A stretch of DNA of 64,000 bases. Origin: JAAYVZ01 sp035384965. Lineage in GTDB: Bacteria; Acidobacteriota; Thermoanaerobaculia; Thermoanaerobaculales; Thermoanaerobaculaceae. The DNA lies in the NCBI GenBank assembly GCA_035384965.1, contig DAOOJE010000013.1:1-64000 (forward strand), given 5' to 3'. The notes beneath the pieces were generated by a model. It ran no database searches. It was not told where the DNA came from and worked only from the letters and a program-made list of their open reading frames with translations. Shown here in pieces: positions 1 through 8,323 of the stretch. A program made the position numbers and the translations under genes. The stretch's first letter is position 1. Every line of letters begins with the position of its first letter.

Positions 1-35
1 CCAGGGGACATTCCTATCGAGTCCACCAGGGGACA
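1..35. repeat. Two direct copies of a CCAGGGGACA decamer at the window edge
   Basis: The decamer CCAGGGGACA occurs at 1-10 and again at 26-35, a 25-nt period. GGGGACA-type tandem motifs are often seen at borders of insertion sequences, but no transposase lies inside the window. Only the right-hand edge could be present, so a mobile-element origin is speculation. Confidence 0.3.
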
Positions 36-114
36 CTATCAAGGAGTCGCGACATGCCCTGGAGGCAGGCTGTGGTTGAGGTCACCAGTTGGCTGACGAG
101 GCTCTGGCATCCCG

Positions 115-160
115 GGCGGGTGGGACAAACACCGACCGACAACCAACCGCCAACAACCGC
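115..160 (+). repeat. Dispersed intergenic repeat, CAACCAAC family, copy 1
   Basis: The stretch reads GGGCGGGTGGGACAAACACC followed by a run of ACAACCAACC/CAACAACC units. It closely resembles the reverse complement of 7162-7200 and, in its AACCAACAACC core, the sequence at 22321-22359. All copies lie between genes or at gene ends. Function unknown. Confidence 0.5.
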
Positions 161-181
161 GAACCCGGCGGGTTAGGGCGA

Positions 182-210
182 TTGACGGGGCCGGGGGGAA
201 GACCGAGGAT
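182..210 (+). promoter_or_regulatory. Candidate sigma-70 promoter for the 228-1028 hydrolase
   Basis: TTGACG at 182-187 is a five-of-six match to the -35 box. Seventeen bases on, GAGGAT at 205-210 is a weak -10. A GGAGG ribosome site follows at 218-222. The spacing is right, but the -10 is poor. Confidence 0.3.
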
Positions 211-227
211 ACGCGCAGGAGGCGAGC

Positions 228-1028
228 ATGGACATCGATGTCGGCGGGGTTCGCCTGGCGGTGGTGACCGGAGGCGAGGGCGTACCGGTGGTGCTGCTGC
301 ACGGGTTCCCGCTTTCCTCGGCAATCTGGGACCCGGTCCGTCCGTCGCTCGAGAGCGCCTGCCGTCTCATCACTCCCGACCTGCGGGGGATGGGGCGGTC
401 GGAGCGGCCCGAAGGCTCGTACTCGCTCGATCTCCTGGCCGAGGACGTGCTGCGTCTGGCCAACGCCCTCGCCCTCGACCGCCTCGTGCTCGGCGGTCAC
501 TCCATGGGCGGCTACATCACGCTGCGCTTCGCCGCGCGCTGGCCCGAACGGCTTGCCGGCCTCGTCTTCGTGGATACCAAGGCCGAGGCCGATCCGCCCC
601 CCGGGCGCGTCGTGCGGCAGGAGGCGATCGCCGAGATCGGCCGTTACGGCGCCGAGCGCTACCTCGAAGTGTTCGTGCCCCGGCTCGTGGGGCGTACCAC
701 CCACCAGGAACGCCCCGAGGTGGTGGCGCGCCTGCGCTCGATCGTTGCGGGCACGCCGGCCCACGTCTTGCAGGGCTGCCAGCAGGCGATGCTCGAGCGC
801 CCCGACAGCACCTCGTTGCTGCCGCGCCTGCACCTGCCGGCGCTCGTCGTCGTGGGGGAGGAGGACAGCTTCGTCCCGGTCGCGACCGCGCAGGCGATGG
901 CCGCCGAGCTGCCGCAGGGGCGGCTCGCCGTCATCCCGGGAGCCGGCCACACGCCGTCCATGGAGCGCCCGGTGCCGACCGCGAGCGCCCTCTTCTCGTT
1001 CCTCGCCTCGCTGCCCGCGAGCCCCTGA
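228..1028 (+). CDS. Alpha/beta-fold hydrolase, 266 aa
   Basis: A cytosolic serine hydrolase of the alpha/beta fold; no signal peptide is visible. The LLHGF oxyanion-hole strand is at residues 23-27 and the nucleophile elbow GHSMGG puts the catalytic Ser at 92. An Asp in EEDSF (about 212) and the His of GAGH (about 243) complete a plausible triad. The length is normal for the family, which includes esterases, haloperoxidase-like enzymes and lactonases. The substrate cannot be read from sequence. The ATG at 228 has GGAGG 5 nt upstream and the first strand follows at once. It stands alone, convergent with the minus-strand radical SAM gene. Confidence 0.88.
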   Translation: MDIDVGGVRLAVVTGGEGVPVVLLHGFPLSSAIWDPVRPSLESACRLITPDLRGMGRSERPEGSYSLDLLAEDVLRLANALALDRLVLGGHSMGGYITLRFAARWPERLAGLVFVDTKAEADPPPGRVVRQEAIAEIGRYGAERYLEVFVPRLVGRTTHQERPEVVARLRSIVAGTPAHVLQGCQQAMLERPDSTSLLPRLHLPALVVVGEEDSFVPVATAQAMAAELPQGRLAVIPGAGHTPSMERPVPTASALFSFLASLPASP

Positions 1029-1111
1029 CCGTCCCCGCTTCCCGAGCCGCTGACCACATCGATGCGGGCGCTCCGGAGGACCCTTGACGTTCGACCCGTC
1101 GGGCGAGGGGC

Positions 1112-2218
1112 TCACGCCCTCGTCTCTCGCCGCAGCCTCTTGAGAACTTTGAAATAGACAACCGACCCGATGCCCTTGACGAGCGGCACCATGGGGTGGG
1201 GACCGCCGAGACAGAGCCGGCAGTACGGGTGCACGGGGCGCAGCCGCTCGAACCCCGCGAGCGCGGCCTGTACCGGCTCTGAGTCGAGGTAGTCGAGGAT
1301 CGAGAGGTCCCGGAAGCTGGCGGTGGAGGTGCGGCCGTTGTGATCGGCGCAGCAGAACGTGTAGTCGCCGTTCCACAGGATCGCGATGTGCTCGGAGATG
1401 CCGTGGCAGACGCCGCGCCGGGCCGGGACCCACGGCCGGCCCCAGTCGCGCTCCGGCATCGGCCACATCCCCACCGGCCGCGTCTCGAGCATCAGGCGCG
1501 GGTGCAGGCGCACCTCGTTGCGGTGCAGCACGCCGGTGCGCCACACGGCGGCGCGGATGGCGGCCGGCGACGGGCTGTCGGGCAGCCCCTCGACGAGCCG
1601 GCTGGCCCACTGCTCGAGCAGGGGGTGGAGCTGCCGGTTGTGCTGGACGAGCTTCCAGTCCTGACCGACGTACGGTAACGTCAAGCGGGGCCATGGCTTG
1701 GTGAGCAACGCCACGCTCACCCTGGTCGCGGTCTCGGCGGCGAGGATCCGCCGCACCGCCCGCACCACCCGCGCCTCGAACGACGGGTAGTCGAGCCCTT
1801 TCGCGCCGCGGATCGCGAACGACGCCGGGTCCGGAGTCTGCAGCGAGACGACGAGGTGGCCGAGTCCGGCGGCCAGCAGCGCGTCGACCCGGCGGTCGTC
1901 GAGCAGCGCCGCGTTGGTCGTCACCGAGGTCGCGAGTCCGAGGGCGGTGGCGCGCGCCACCCCGTCGGCCAGGCGCGGGTGGAGCAACGGCTCGCCCTGC
2001 TGGTGGAAGTGCACCTCCCGGGTGACGCCGGAGGCGGCCATTTCCTCGAGGATCGCCACCAGCAGCTCGAAGTCCATGAGGCCGCCAGGGCGCTCGAGCC
2101 TCGGGTTGGGGCAAAACTCGCACGCGAAGTTGCAGTGGCTCGTGACCTCGACGTGGACCCGCTCGAGCGGCAGGCGCGGTCGGTCACACCGGCGCTCGGT
2201 GGTGTTGCGTCCCCCCAT
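1112..2218 (-). CDS. Radical SAM protein with SPASM-like C-terminal Cys cluster, 368 aa
   Basis: A radical S-adenosylmethionine enzyme. Residues 29-36 read CNFACEFC, the CX3CX2C motif that binds the catalytic [4Fe-4S] cluster, close to the N-terminus as usual. A second cysteine set near the C-terminus (GVCHG, FCCAD, YCRLC) with a GDYTFCC turn resembles a SPASM or twitch domain for auxiliary clusters, as in peptide- or protein-modifying maturases. No precursor peptide is seen beside it, so the substrate is unknown. The ATG at 2218 is chosen because a TGCTACCGT promoter-like box sits 8 nt upstream and the longer frame has no domain content. It is divergent from a ferredoxin-NADP reductase, a possible electron supply. 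Confidence 0.85.
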   Translation of the reverse strand: MGGRNTTERRCDRPRLPLERVHVEVTSHCNFACEFCPNPRLERPGGLMDFELLVAILEEMAASGVTREVHFHQQGEPLLHPRLADGVARATALGLATSVTTNAALLDDRRVDALLAAGLGHLVVSLQTPDPASFAIRGAKGLDYPSFEARVVRAVRRILAAETATRVSVALLTKPWPRLTLPYVGQDWKLVQHNRQLHPLLEQWASRLVEGLPDSPSPAAIRAAVWRTGVLHRNEVRLHPRLMLETRPVGMWPMPERDWGRPWVPARRGVCHGISEHIAILWNGDYTFCCADHNGRTSTASFRDLSILDYLDSEPVQAALAGFERLRPVHPYCRLCLGGPHPMVPLVKGIGSVVYFKVLKRLRRETRA

Positions 2219-2226
2219 CGCGGCCA

Positions 2227-2235
2227 ACGGTAGCA
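2227..2235 (-). promoter_or_regulatory. TGCTACCGT extended -10 box, 8 nt before the radical SAM start
   Basis: On the minus strand TGC precedes the hexamer TACCGT (2232-2227), and the ATG begins at 2218. There is no room for a Shine-Dalgarno leader, so a leaderless transcript is inferred. The box matches others in this window. Confidence 0.45.
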
Positions 2236-2306
2236 CGTCCGGGAATCCCGGGCGGCTTCCTCGCGTCCACATTCGAGCGGCGTGCTCCGCCGCCGGAGGT
2301 CTGGAC

Positions 2307-3092
2307 ATGCCCGAACTCAACGCGGTCGTCCTGGAACGGCAGGAGCTGTCGCCCCACACCATGCTCCTGCGGGTGGCGCCGGTCGGCTGGGAGCTGCCGG
2401 AGTTCCAGCCGGGCCAGTACGCCGTGCTGGGACTGTCGGCGCCGCCCCGCCCGGGCGCCGGGGCCGCCACGGACGGTCTGGTGCAGCGGGCCTACTCGAT
2501 CGCGTCGGGCTCCCGCCAGCGCGAGCACCTGGAGTTCTTCGTCACCCGCATCCGTTCCGGCGAGCTCTCCCCCCACCTGTGCGAGCTCCGCCCCGGCGAC
2601 CGGCTCTACGTGCGCCCCGCCTTCGCGGGAACGTTCACCCTCGACCGCGTGCCCGCCGACCGGCACGCCGTGCTCATCGCCACGGGCACCGGCCTCGCTC
2701 CCTACATGAGCATGCTCCGCACCCACCTCGAGGCGCGGTCGGGGCGCAACCTCGCGGTCGTGCACGGCGCCCGGTTCTGCGCCGACCTGGCGTACCGCGC
2801 GGAAATCGAGGAGGCGCTCCGGCAGCACCGCCACCTGAGCTATTTCCCGATCGTGTCGGCGCCCGAGCCGGAGGTCGCCTGGTCGGGGCTGGTCGGACGC
2901 GTCCAGGATGTCTGGCGTTCCCACGCCATCGGCAACCACTGGGGCTTCGAGCCCTCGCCCGCCGATACACACGTGTTGCTGTGCGGCAATCCGGCCATGG
3001 TGGACGAGATGACGGCGCTGCTCGAGCGCGAAGGGTTCCGCCCCGATCGCCCCGGCTCACCGGGCGAGATCCACGCCGAGCGCTACTGGTAG
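2307..3092 (+). CDS. fpr: Ferredoxin--NADP(+) reductase, 261 aa
   Basis: An FAD flavoenzyme that exchanges electrons between NADPH and ferredoxin or flavodoxin. The N-terminal flavin barrel carries the YSIAS motif that holds FAD (about residues 64-69). The NADP domain has IATGTGLAPY (about 130-139) and CGNPAMV (about 229-235). The protein ends in an aromatic Trp after GEIHAERYW, typical of the bacterial Fpr subfamily. The length is standard. The ATG at 2307 follows GGAGGT; a longer open frame upstream has no homology. Likely role: supplying reduced ferredoxin to Fe-S or radical SAM enzymes, including perhaps the divergent neighbour. Confidence 0.9.
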   Translation: MPELNAVVLERQELSPHTMLLRVAPVGWELPEFQPGQYAVLGLSAPPRPGAGAATDGLVQRAYSIASGSRQREHLEFFVTRIRSGELSPHLCELRPGDRLYVRPAFAGTFTLDRVPADRHAVLIATGTGLAPYMSMLRTHLEARSGRNLAVVHGARFCADLAYRAEIEEALRQHRHLSYFPIVSAPEPEVAWSGLVGRVQDVWRSHAIGNHWGFEPSPADTHVLLCGNPAMVDEMTALLEREGFRPDRPGSPGEIHAERYW

Positions 3093-3119
3093 GCTTTGCC
3101 TCCGAGGTCGTCTCTGCAG

Positions 3120-3860
3120 GTGCCGGACCGCCCCTCCTCCTGCCTTGCCGCCGCGCTCGCCGAGTGCGCCGCCCATGTCTGCCGCGAGCTGGTGGCCGCC
3201 CTGCCCGAGGCGGCAGGCGTCCCCGTGCTGGTCCGGGTGCGGCACGGCGTGTGGGCGACCCACTACCGGCCGCCGCACCCCTCCCGCCCGCGTGGACCCC
3301 ACCTGCTCCAGATCGGCACCCGCATGGTCGCCCACCAGCTCGAGGACCCGGCGGCGGGGGACACCGCCGGCCGCGAGCGGCGCCGTTTCGGCCTGGACCG
3401 CGCCTGGGGCGACACCCCGCGAGCCCGCCTCGCCTGCCTGCTCGTCCACGAGATCGCCCACCTCGCGACCCACCTGCGGCACGCACCCTGGCGGCGCCCC
3501 CGCACCCACGGGCCCGAGTTCCAGGCCGTGCTGCTCGAACTGCACGCGCGCGGGTTCGCCCGCCGCGCCTGGGACGGCCTGCGCGCGCTCGCCCCTGCAG
3601 CCGAGCTGGATCGGCCGTTTCCGCCCACGCCCCCCGGCCCGGCCCCGCGCCGCCGGCCCCGGCGGCCGTCCCGGCCGGCGCGCCCGGCCACCACCGCGGT
3701 GGCGCCGGGCGACCGGGTCGTCTGGTCCGACCGCCACGGGGTGGGGCACACCGGCACGGTGCGGCGCGTCAACCGGCGCACCGTGACCGTGAGCGAGGAC
3801 GGCCGCCCGCCGCACGAGTGGTGGCGAGTCCCCCCGCGACTGCTGCGCCGGCAGGGGTGA
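3120..3860 (+). CDS. SprT-like zinc metallopeptidase with basic/KOW-like tail, about 246 aa
   Basis: Residues 110-114 read HEIAH, the zinc and catalytic motif, with a further His at 130 in HGPEFQ, as in SprT/Spartan-like proteases. An Arg/Pro-rich linker follows. A small C-terminal unit (GDRVVW...GTVRRVN...TVTV) looks like a KOW/SH3 nucleic-acid-binding barrel. SprT/SPRTN-type proteins cleave DNA-protein crosslinks in eukaryotes; bacterial roles are poorly known. It starts just after fpr, so it is probably cotranscribed. GTG at 3120 is chosen (GAGGT lies 12 nt upstream); TTG at 3096 is an in-frame alternative that adds 8 residues. Confidence 0.75.
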   Translation: MPDRPSSCLAAALAECAAHVCRELVAALPEAAGVPVLVRVRHGVWATHYRPPHPSRPRGPHLLQIGTRMVAHQLEDPAAGDTAGRERRRFGLDRAWGDTPRARLACLLVHEIAHLATHLRHAPWRRPRTHGPEFQAVLLELHARGFARRAWDGLRALAPAAELDRPFPPTPPGPAPRRRPRRPSRPARPATTAVAPGDRVVWSDRHGVGHTGTVRRVNRRTVTVSEDGRPPHEWWRVPPRLLRRQG

Positions 3861-3906
3861 CCCGCCCGCCCACCCGGTCGAGCGTCGAGAGCCGAGCGCT
3901 CGCCCC
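3861..3906 (+). repeat. Dispersed intergenic repeat, GTCGA-box family, copy 1
   Basis: CCCGCCCGCCCACCCGGTCG followed by AGCGTCGAGAGCCGAGCG and a C-rich end. It aligns with the reverse complements of 7405-7445 and 63661-63700 and with 32795-32850. It lies directly after the SprT-like stop codon. Confidence 0.55.
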
Positions 3907-3977
3907 CGCGCCACCCGCAACCAGGTGGACGTCGTCGTGGCCGTGGACCGGCCGGCACGCGCGTCCACGCCCATCCC

Positions 3978-3985
3978 GCTAGAAT
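3978..3985 (+). promoter_or_regulatory. GCTAGAAT -10 box, 6 nt before the M29 aminopeptidase start
   Basis: TAGAAT at 3980-3985 matches the sigma-70 -10 at five of six positions and ends six bases before the ATG at 3992. No Shine-Dalgarno can fit between, so leaderless transcription is inferred. No good -35 is seen. Confidence 0.5.
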
Positions 3986-3991
3986 CTCCCC

Positions 3992-5185
3992 ATGATCGAA
4001 CCGCACATCGACCGCGCCGACCTCGAAACCTGGGCCCGCATCCTGCTCGACCATTCGCTGGGGGGTATCTCGCCCGGCGAGCGGATCATGATCAAGGGCG
4101 AGCGCATCTGCTGGCCGCTCATGGCAGTACTGGAGGAGGGGGTGATTGCCGCGGGCGGGGTTCCGGATGTGCTCCTGGTCCCCCCGAACAACGAGCGCGG
4201 GCGGGTCTGGTCGGCGACGATGGCGAGGCTCGGCTCGCCGGAGCAGCTCGCAGCGGTGCCGCAGTGGCACCGGGCGCGTTACGAAAGCATGCAGAAGTAC
4301 GTCGAGGTGCTCGGCGCCGAGGACCCCTCGGCGTACGCCGACCTCGAGCCGCGACAGCTCCAGGCGCTGGTTGCAGCCGACCGGCCGTTCGCCGACCTGC
4401 GCCTGGCTCGCACCTGGACCCTCACGCTGTACCCGACGCCCGGCTTCGCCGCCATGGAGGGATTGCCGCTCGAGGACTACGTGCGCGAAATCGTGGCCGC
4501 CTCGACCACCGACCCGCGGCCGCTGCGCGACGCCGAGGAACGCCTGGCGCCGCTGCTGCGCGAGGGCACGCGCATGACCGTGGTGACGAGCCACCCCGAC
4601 GATGGCCGCGAACTCGTGCTCCACCTCGACATTGCGCCCTCGCTGCCGGTGCTCTCGTACGGCCTGCGCAACTTTCCCGACGGCGAAATCTTCACGAGCC
4701 CCGACGCCCGTGCCACGGACGGCGAGCTGTATCTCGACCTGCCGGTGTCGTACGGCGGCCGCGACATCCAGGGGATCTACCTGCGCTTTGCCGGGGGCCG
4801 GATCGTCGACTACTCCGCGCGGGTGGGCCACGACCGCCTTGCGGCAATCGTGGAGACCGACGACGGCTCGCACCGCCTGGGCGAGGTGGCGCTCGGCATG
4901 AACCCCGGCTTCCGGCGGGCGTTCAAGCACCCGCTGCTGGTCGAGAAGGTGGGCGGCACGCTGCACGTGGCGATCGGCCAGAGCTACGAGCAATGCTTCG
5001 TGGAGGACTCCGGCAGCCCCGAGGGCCGGCAGCGCATCGCCGAGCTCGAGGCGGCCGGGGTGTTCAACCGCTCGGCGCAACACGTCGACATCGTCGCCGA
5101 CTTCCGCCCCGGCGGGTGCGGCCGCCGCGTGCTCGTCGACGACCACGAGCTGGTGATCCGCGACGGCGTGTGGGCCGCGGAGTAG
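3992..5185 (+). CDS. M29-family aminopeptidase (AmpS/AmpT type), 397 aa
   Basis: A dinuclear-metal exopeptidase of the thermophilic aminopeptidase family M29, releasing N-terminal residues from peptides in the cytosol. Family landmarks are in order in the C-terminal half: FPDGEIFTSP (Glu ligand), GEVALGMNP (Glu ligand), the His of KHPLLVEKVGGTLH, a SYEQC region and the HVDIVADF stretch supplying the last His and Asp. Length 397 is close to the usual 400-410. The ATG at 3992 gives the standard N-terminus. The gene appears monocistronic. Preferred residue is not predictable. Confidence 0.9.
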   Translation: MIEPHIDRADLETWARILLDHSLGGISPGERIMIKGERICWPLMAVLEEGVIAAGGVPDVLLVPPNNERGRVWSATMARLGSPEQLAAVPQWHRARYESMQKYVEVLGAEDPSAYADLEPRQLQALVAADRPFADLRLARTWTLTLYPTPGFAAMEGLPLEDYVREIVAASTTDPRPLRDAEERLAPLLREGTRMTVVTSHPDDGRELVLHLDIAPSLPVLSYGLRNFPDGEIFTSPDARATDGELYLDLPVSYGGRDIQGIYLRFAGGRIVDYSARVGHDRLAAIVETDDGSHRLGEVALGMNPGFRRAFKHPLLVEKVGGTLHVAIGQSYEQCFVEDSGSPEGRQRIAELEAAGVFNRSAQHVDIVADFRPGGCGRRVLVDDHELVIRDGVWAAE

Positions 5186-5281
5186 CCAGCGGCGCCCCGC
5201 GCTTTCCGGCATCGAGCGTGCCGCCCCCCTTGGCCGGGAAACCTCATGGCCGCGCGGCGCGAGGCGCCACCTCGCCGTGGG

Positions 5282-5310
5282 TTGACGTCACCGGCCGGGA
5301 AGGCTGTAAT
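5282..5310 (+). promoter_or_regulatory. Sigma-70 promoter of pckG
   Basis: TTGACG (5282-5287), a 17-nt spacer and TGTAAT (5305-5310) form one of the best classical promoters in the window. Transcription would start near 5317, followed by a GGGAGGGAGG ribosome site and the ATG at 5341. Confidence 0.65.
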
Positions 5311-5340
5311 GCTCGTCCCGTGGTGGGAGGGAGGCATCCG

Positions 5341-7161
5341 ATGACCGTTCCGACGACAGGCACACCCAGCACGAACCCGACCCTCGCCAGGTGGGTGGAG
5401 GATACCGCCAGGCACTGCCAGCCCGACGCGGTCCACTGGTGCGACGGCTCCGAAGCCGAGTACCGGGAGATGGTGCGCCTCATGGTGCAGGCGGGCACCG
5501 CGATCCCGCTCGATGAGGGCAAGCGCCCCAACAGCGTGCTCGTACGCTCCGACCCCGGCGACGTGGCCCGGGTCGAGGATCGCACCTTTATCTGCTCGCA
5601 CCGGCAGGCGGACGCCGGGCCGACCAACAACTGGAAGGACCCGGAAGAGATGCGCGCGATCCTGTGCAAGCTGTTCGCCGGCTGCATGAAGGGGCGCACG
5701 ATGTACGTGATCCCTTATTCCATGGGCCCGGTGGGCTCGCCCATCGCCGGCATCGGCGTCGAGATCACCGACTCGCCGTACGTGGTCGCCAACATGCATC
5801 TCATGACCCGGGTCGGCACGCGGGTGCTCGAGGTGCTCGGGGACGCGCCCGACTTCGTGCGCGGCCTGCACTCGGTGGGCGCGCCGCTCGGGGCGAGCCA
5901 GCCCGACGCGCCGTGGCCGTGCGACCCCAGCAACAAGTACATCTGCCACTTCCCCGAGACCCGCGAGATCCAGTCGTACGGGTCGGGGTACGGCGGCAAC
6001 GCGCTGCTCGGCAAGAAGTGCCACGCCCTGCGCATCGCCTCGGTGCAGGCGCGCGACGAGGGTTGGCTCGCCGAGCACATGCTCATCCTCAAGCTCACGA
6101 GCCCTGCGGGGGAGGTCCGCTACATCACCGGCGCTTTCCCCTCCGCGTGCGGCAAGACCAACCTGGCGATGCTCATCCCCACCGTGCCCGGCTGGAAGGT
6201 CGAGACGATCGGCGACGACATCGCGTGGATGAAGTTCGGCCCGGACGGGCGCCTGTACGCCATCAACCCCGAGGCGGGGTTCTTCGGCGTCGCCCCCGGC
6301 ACCTCGATGCGGTCCAACCCCAACGCGCTGCTCACCGCACGTGCCAACTCGATCTTCACCAACTGCGCATTGACCCCTGACGGCGACGTGTGGTGGGAGC
6401 AGATGACCGAGGAGGAGCCCGCCTCGCTCATGGACTGGATCCGGCGGCCGTGGCACCCCGGGTGCGGGCGCAAGGCGGCGCACCCCAACGCCCGCTTCAC
6501 CACCCCGGCGCGGCAGTGTCCCGTCATCGCCCCGGAGTGGGAGGACCCCCGCGGGGTGCCGATCTCGGCGATGCTGTTTGGCGGCCGGCGCGCCACCGTG
6601 GTGCCGCTGGTATGCGAGGCGACGAGCTGGCAGCACGGCGTCTTCCTCGGCTCGATCATGTCCTCGGAAACCACCGCCGCGGCCGCCGGCAAGGTCGGCG
6701 AGCTGCGCTTCGACCCGTTCGCGATGCTGCCGTTTTGCGGCTACCACATGGGCGACTACTTCGCCCACTGGCTGGCGATCGGCGCGCGCACAAGCCCCGA
6801 GAAGCTGCCCCGCCTGTACTACGTGAACTGGTTCCGCCGCGATTCCCAGGGCCACTTCCTGTGGCCCGGCTATGGCGAGAACTCCCGCGTCCTCAAGTGG
6901 ATCTTCGAGCGCTGCGCCGGTACCGGGGAAGCCGTCTCGACCCCGATCGGCAACCTGCCGACCCCCGGCGCGCTGGACACGCACGGGCTCGACATCGCCC
7001 CCGGGACCCTGGAGGAGCTGCTGCGCGTCGACGTTCGGGGCTGGCTCGCCAACTGCGAGCAGATCGACAAGCACTACGCCCGTTTCGGCGACAGGCTCCC
7101 GCAGGCCCTGCGCCACGAGCTCGCCGCCCTGCGCCAACGCCTGGCCGCGCTCGCTGGTTGA
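5341..7161 (+). CDS. pckG: Phosphoenolpyruvate carboxykinase (GTP), 606 aa
   Basis: Catalyses oxaloacetate + GTP to phosphoenolpyruvate + CO2 + GDP, the first committed step of gluconeogenesis. The GTP-type signature is clear. The kinase-1 loop AFPSACGKTNLAML lies at about residues 264-277 with the reactive Cys. It is followed by IGDDIAWM (kinase-2) and by EAGFFGVAPGTS. The hinge segments GYGGNALLGKK and MGDYFAHWL are present. Length 606 is typical. The start at 5341 has a strong Shine-Dalgarno and a good promoter; the frame stays open far upstream only because of the high GC. It is a single-gene unit. Confidence 0.96.
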   Translation: MTVPTTGTPSTNPTLARWVEDTARHCQPDAVHWCDGSEAEYREMVRLMVQAGTAIPLDEGKRPNSVLVRSDPGDVARVEDRTFICSHRQADAGPTNNWKDPEEMRAILCKLFAGCMKGRTMYVIPYSMGPVGSPIAGIGVEITDSPYVVANMHLMTRVGTRVLEVLGDAPDFVRGLHSVGAPLGASQPDAPWPCDPSNKYICHFPETREIQSYGSGYGGNALLGKKCHALRIASVQARDEGWLAEHMLILKLTSPAGEVRYITGAFPSACGKTNLAMLIPTVPGWKVETIGDDIAWMKFGPDGRLYAINPEAGFFGVAPGTSMRSNPNALLTARANSIFTNCALTPDGDVWWEQMTEEEPASLMDWIRRPWHPGCGRKAAHPNARFTTPARQCPVIAPEWEDPRGVPISAMLFGGRRATVVPLVCEATSWQHGVFLGSIMSSETTAAAAGKVGELRFDPFAMLPFCGYHMGDYFAHWLAIGARTSPEKLPRLYYVNWFRRDSQGHFLWPGYGENSRVLKWIFERCAGTGEAVSTPIGNLPTPGALDTHGLDIAPGTLEELLRVDVRGWLANCEQIDKHYARFGDRLPQALRHELAALRQRLAALAG

Positions 7162-7200
7162 TGGCTGTTGGTTGGTGGTCGGTTTCCCCTCCCACCCTCG
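7162..7200 (-). repeat. Dispersed intergenic repeat, CAACCAAC family, copy 2
   Basis: Read on the minus strand: GGTGGGAGGGGAAACCGACC, then ACCAACCAACAGCC. It starts right at the pckG stop and matches copy 1 at 115-160 in the GGTGGGA...AAC-ACCGACC...ACCAACC order. It shares the 285-nt gap 7162-7446 with a GTCGA-box copy; nothing coding is seen between them. Confidence 0.5.
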
Positions 7201-7404
7201 GGTGAAAGTCGTCAGGAGCCCTTGGCCTTCGCTCCTCGACCAGTCGGTCGGGAAGCCAACCATGTAGCTCGACGCACCGGACTGCGGGGCCTGCCGGCCC
7301 ACACCGGCTGGCCCCACCCAACCTGCGGGGCTGCGGTCCCGTCGTCCCCCAACCGCACAACAGAGGTGGGCGGGGGGCGTGGCCGGGCTTGCCGTGTGGG
7401 GGGC

Positions 7405-7445
7405 GTGGGGGAACGCTGTCGACTCTCGACTGGGTGGGCGGGGTG
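7405..7445 (-). repeat. Dispersed intergenic repeat, GTCGA-box family, copy 2
   Basis: On the minus strand: CCCGCCCACCCAGTCGAGAG, then TCGACAGCGTTCCCCCACGC. It ends at the stop codon of the SDR gene. GTCGAGAGTCGAC is itself an interrupted palindrome (GTCGA, 3 nt, TCGAC). Closest relative: 63661-63700. Confidence 0.6.
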
Positions 7446-7446
7446 G

Positions 7447-8190
7447 CTACAACCCCCGCCCCCGCGCCACCATGAGCGCGGTGGCCTGGGCCACGGGCTT
7501 GACCACGATCTCGTCGACGTTGACGTGGGCCGGGCGGGTTACCGCCCACGCGATGCAGTCGGCGATGTCCTCGGCGCGGAGCGGCGTCAGCCCCTCGTAG
7601 GTCTTCCTGGCGCGCTCGGCGTCCCCGAAGAAACGCACGCGGGAGAACTCCGTCTCGACGAGCCCCGGCGCGATGTCGGTGATGCGCACGGGGGTGCCGC
7701 ACAGCTCCATGCGCAGCGTCTGCGTCACGGCGCGCGCCGCGTGCTTGGCGGCGGTGTAGCCGGCGCCGCCCGGGTAGACCTCGCGCCCGGCAATCGAGGT
7801 GACGTTGACGATGTGCCCTCGCCCGGCCACCAGCCGCGGCAGCAGCGCGCGCGTCACCCGCATCAACCCGAGCACGTTGGTTTCGTACATCGTGAGCCAG
7901 TCGGCGTCCCTCGCCTCGCCGACGGGCTCGAGCCCGAGCGCGCCGCCGGCGTTGTTGACCAGCACCGCCAGCTCGGCCGGCACGGCGGCGCAGAACGCTT
8001 CCACCGACGCAGCGTCTGTGACGTCCAGTTGCATCGCCTGCCCGCCGATTTCGGCCGCCAGCGCCTCCAGCCGCTCGACCCGTCGCGCCCCCACCATGAC
8101 CTCGAACCCCGCCCCCGCCAGCGCCCGCGCCGTCGCCTCTCCGATCCCGCTCGACGCCCCTGTCACCACCGCCCATCTGCCGTTCGACAT
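7447..8190 (-). CDS. Short-chain dehydrogenase/reductase, 247 aa
   Basis: An NAD(P)-dependent classical SDR with a Rossmann fold. The cofactor loop TGASSGIG is at residues 10-17, NNAGG at about 84-88, the catalytic Ser in VTSIAG at about 136, and YTAAKHA supplies the catalytic Tyr and Lys (about 149 and 153). The C-terminus resembles YdfG-like serine/3-hydroxy acid dehydrogenases, but the substrate is not certain. The ATG at 8190 follows GGAGG and starts just before the first strand. It is divergent from the L,D-transpeptidase gene. Confidence 0.9.
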   Translation of the reverse strand: MSNGRWAVVTGASSGIGEATARALAGAGFEVMVGARRVERLEALAAEIGGQAMQLDVTDAASVEAFCAAVPAELAVLVNNAGGALGLEPVGEARDADWLTMYETNVLGLMRVTRALLPRLVAGRGHIVNVTSIAGREVYPGGAGYTAAKHAARAVTQTLRMELCGTPVRITDIAPGLVETEFSRVRFFGDAERARKTYEGLTPLRAEDIADCIAWAVTRPAHVNVDEIVVKPVAQATALMVARGRGL

Positions 8191-8323
8191 CTCGACCTCC
8201 TTCCCCTGCAAGCCTACTCGCGCAAGGGTCCGGTACACCATCCCCTCCCGCCGGGCCACAGCGGCATCGCACACCCTGGCAATCGACACGGCAGCGGGCA
8301 CGCTGCTTGCTTGGCAACCGGCC

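Noticed and set aside
39..2123. A 694-residue minus-strand open frame over the hydrolase and radical SAM genes
   Set aside because: Arg/Pro/Ala-rich with no domain; it shadows two recognisable genes and is a product of the high GC content.
4984..7317. A 777-residue minus-strand open frame antisense to pckG
   Set aside because: Shadow of pckG; rich in Arg, His and Gly with no recognisable domain.
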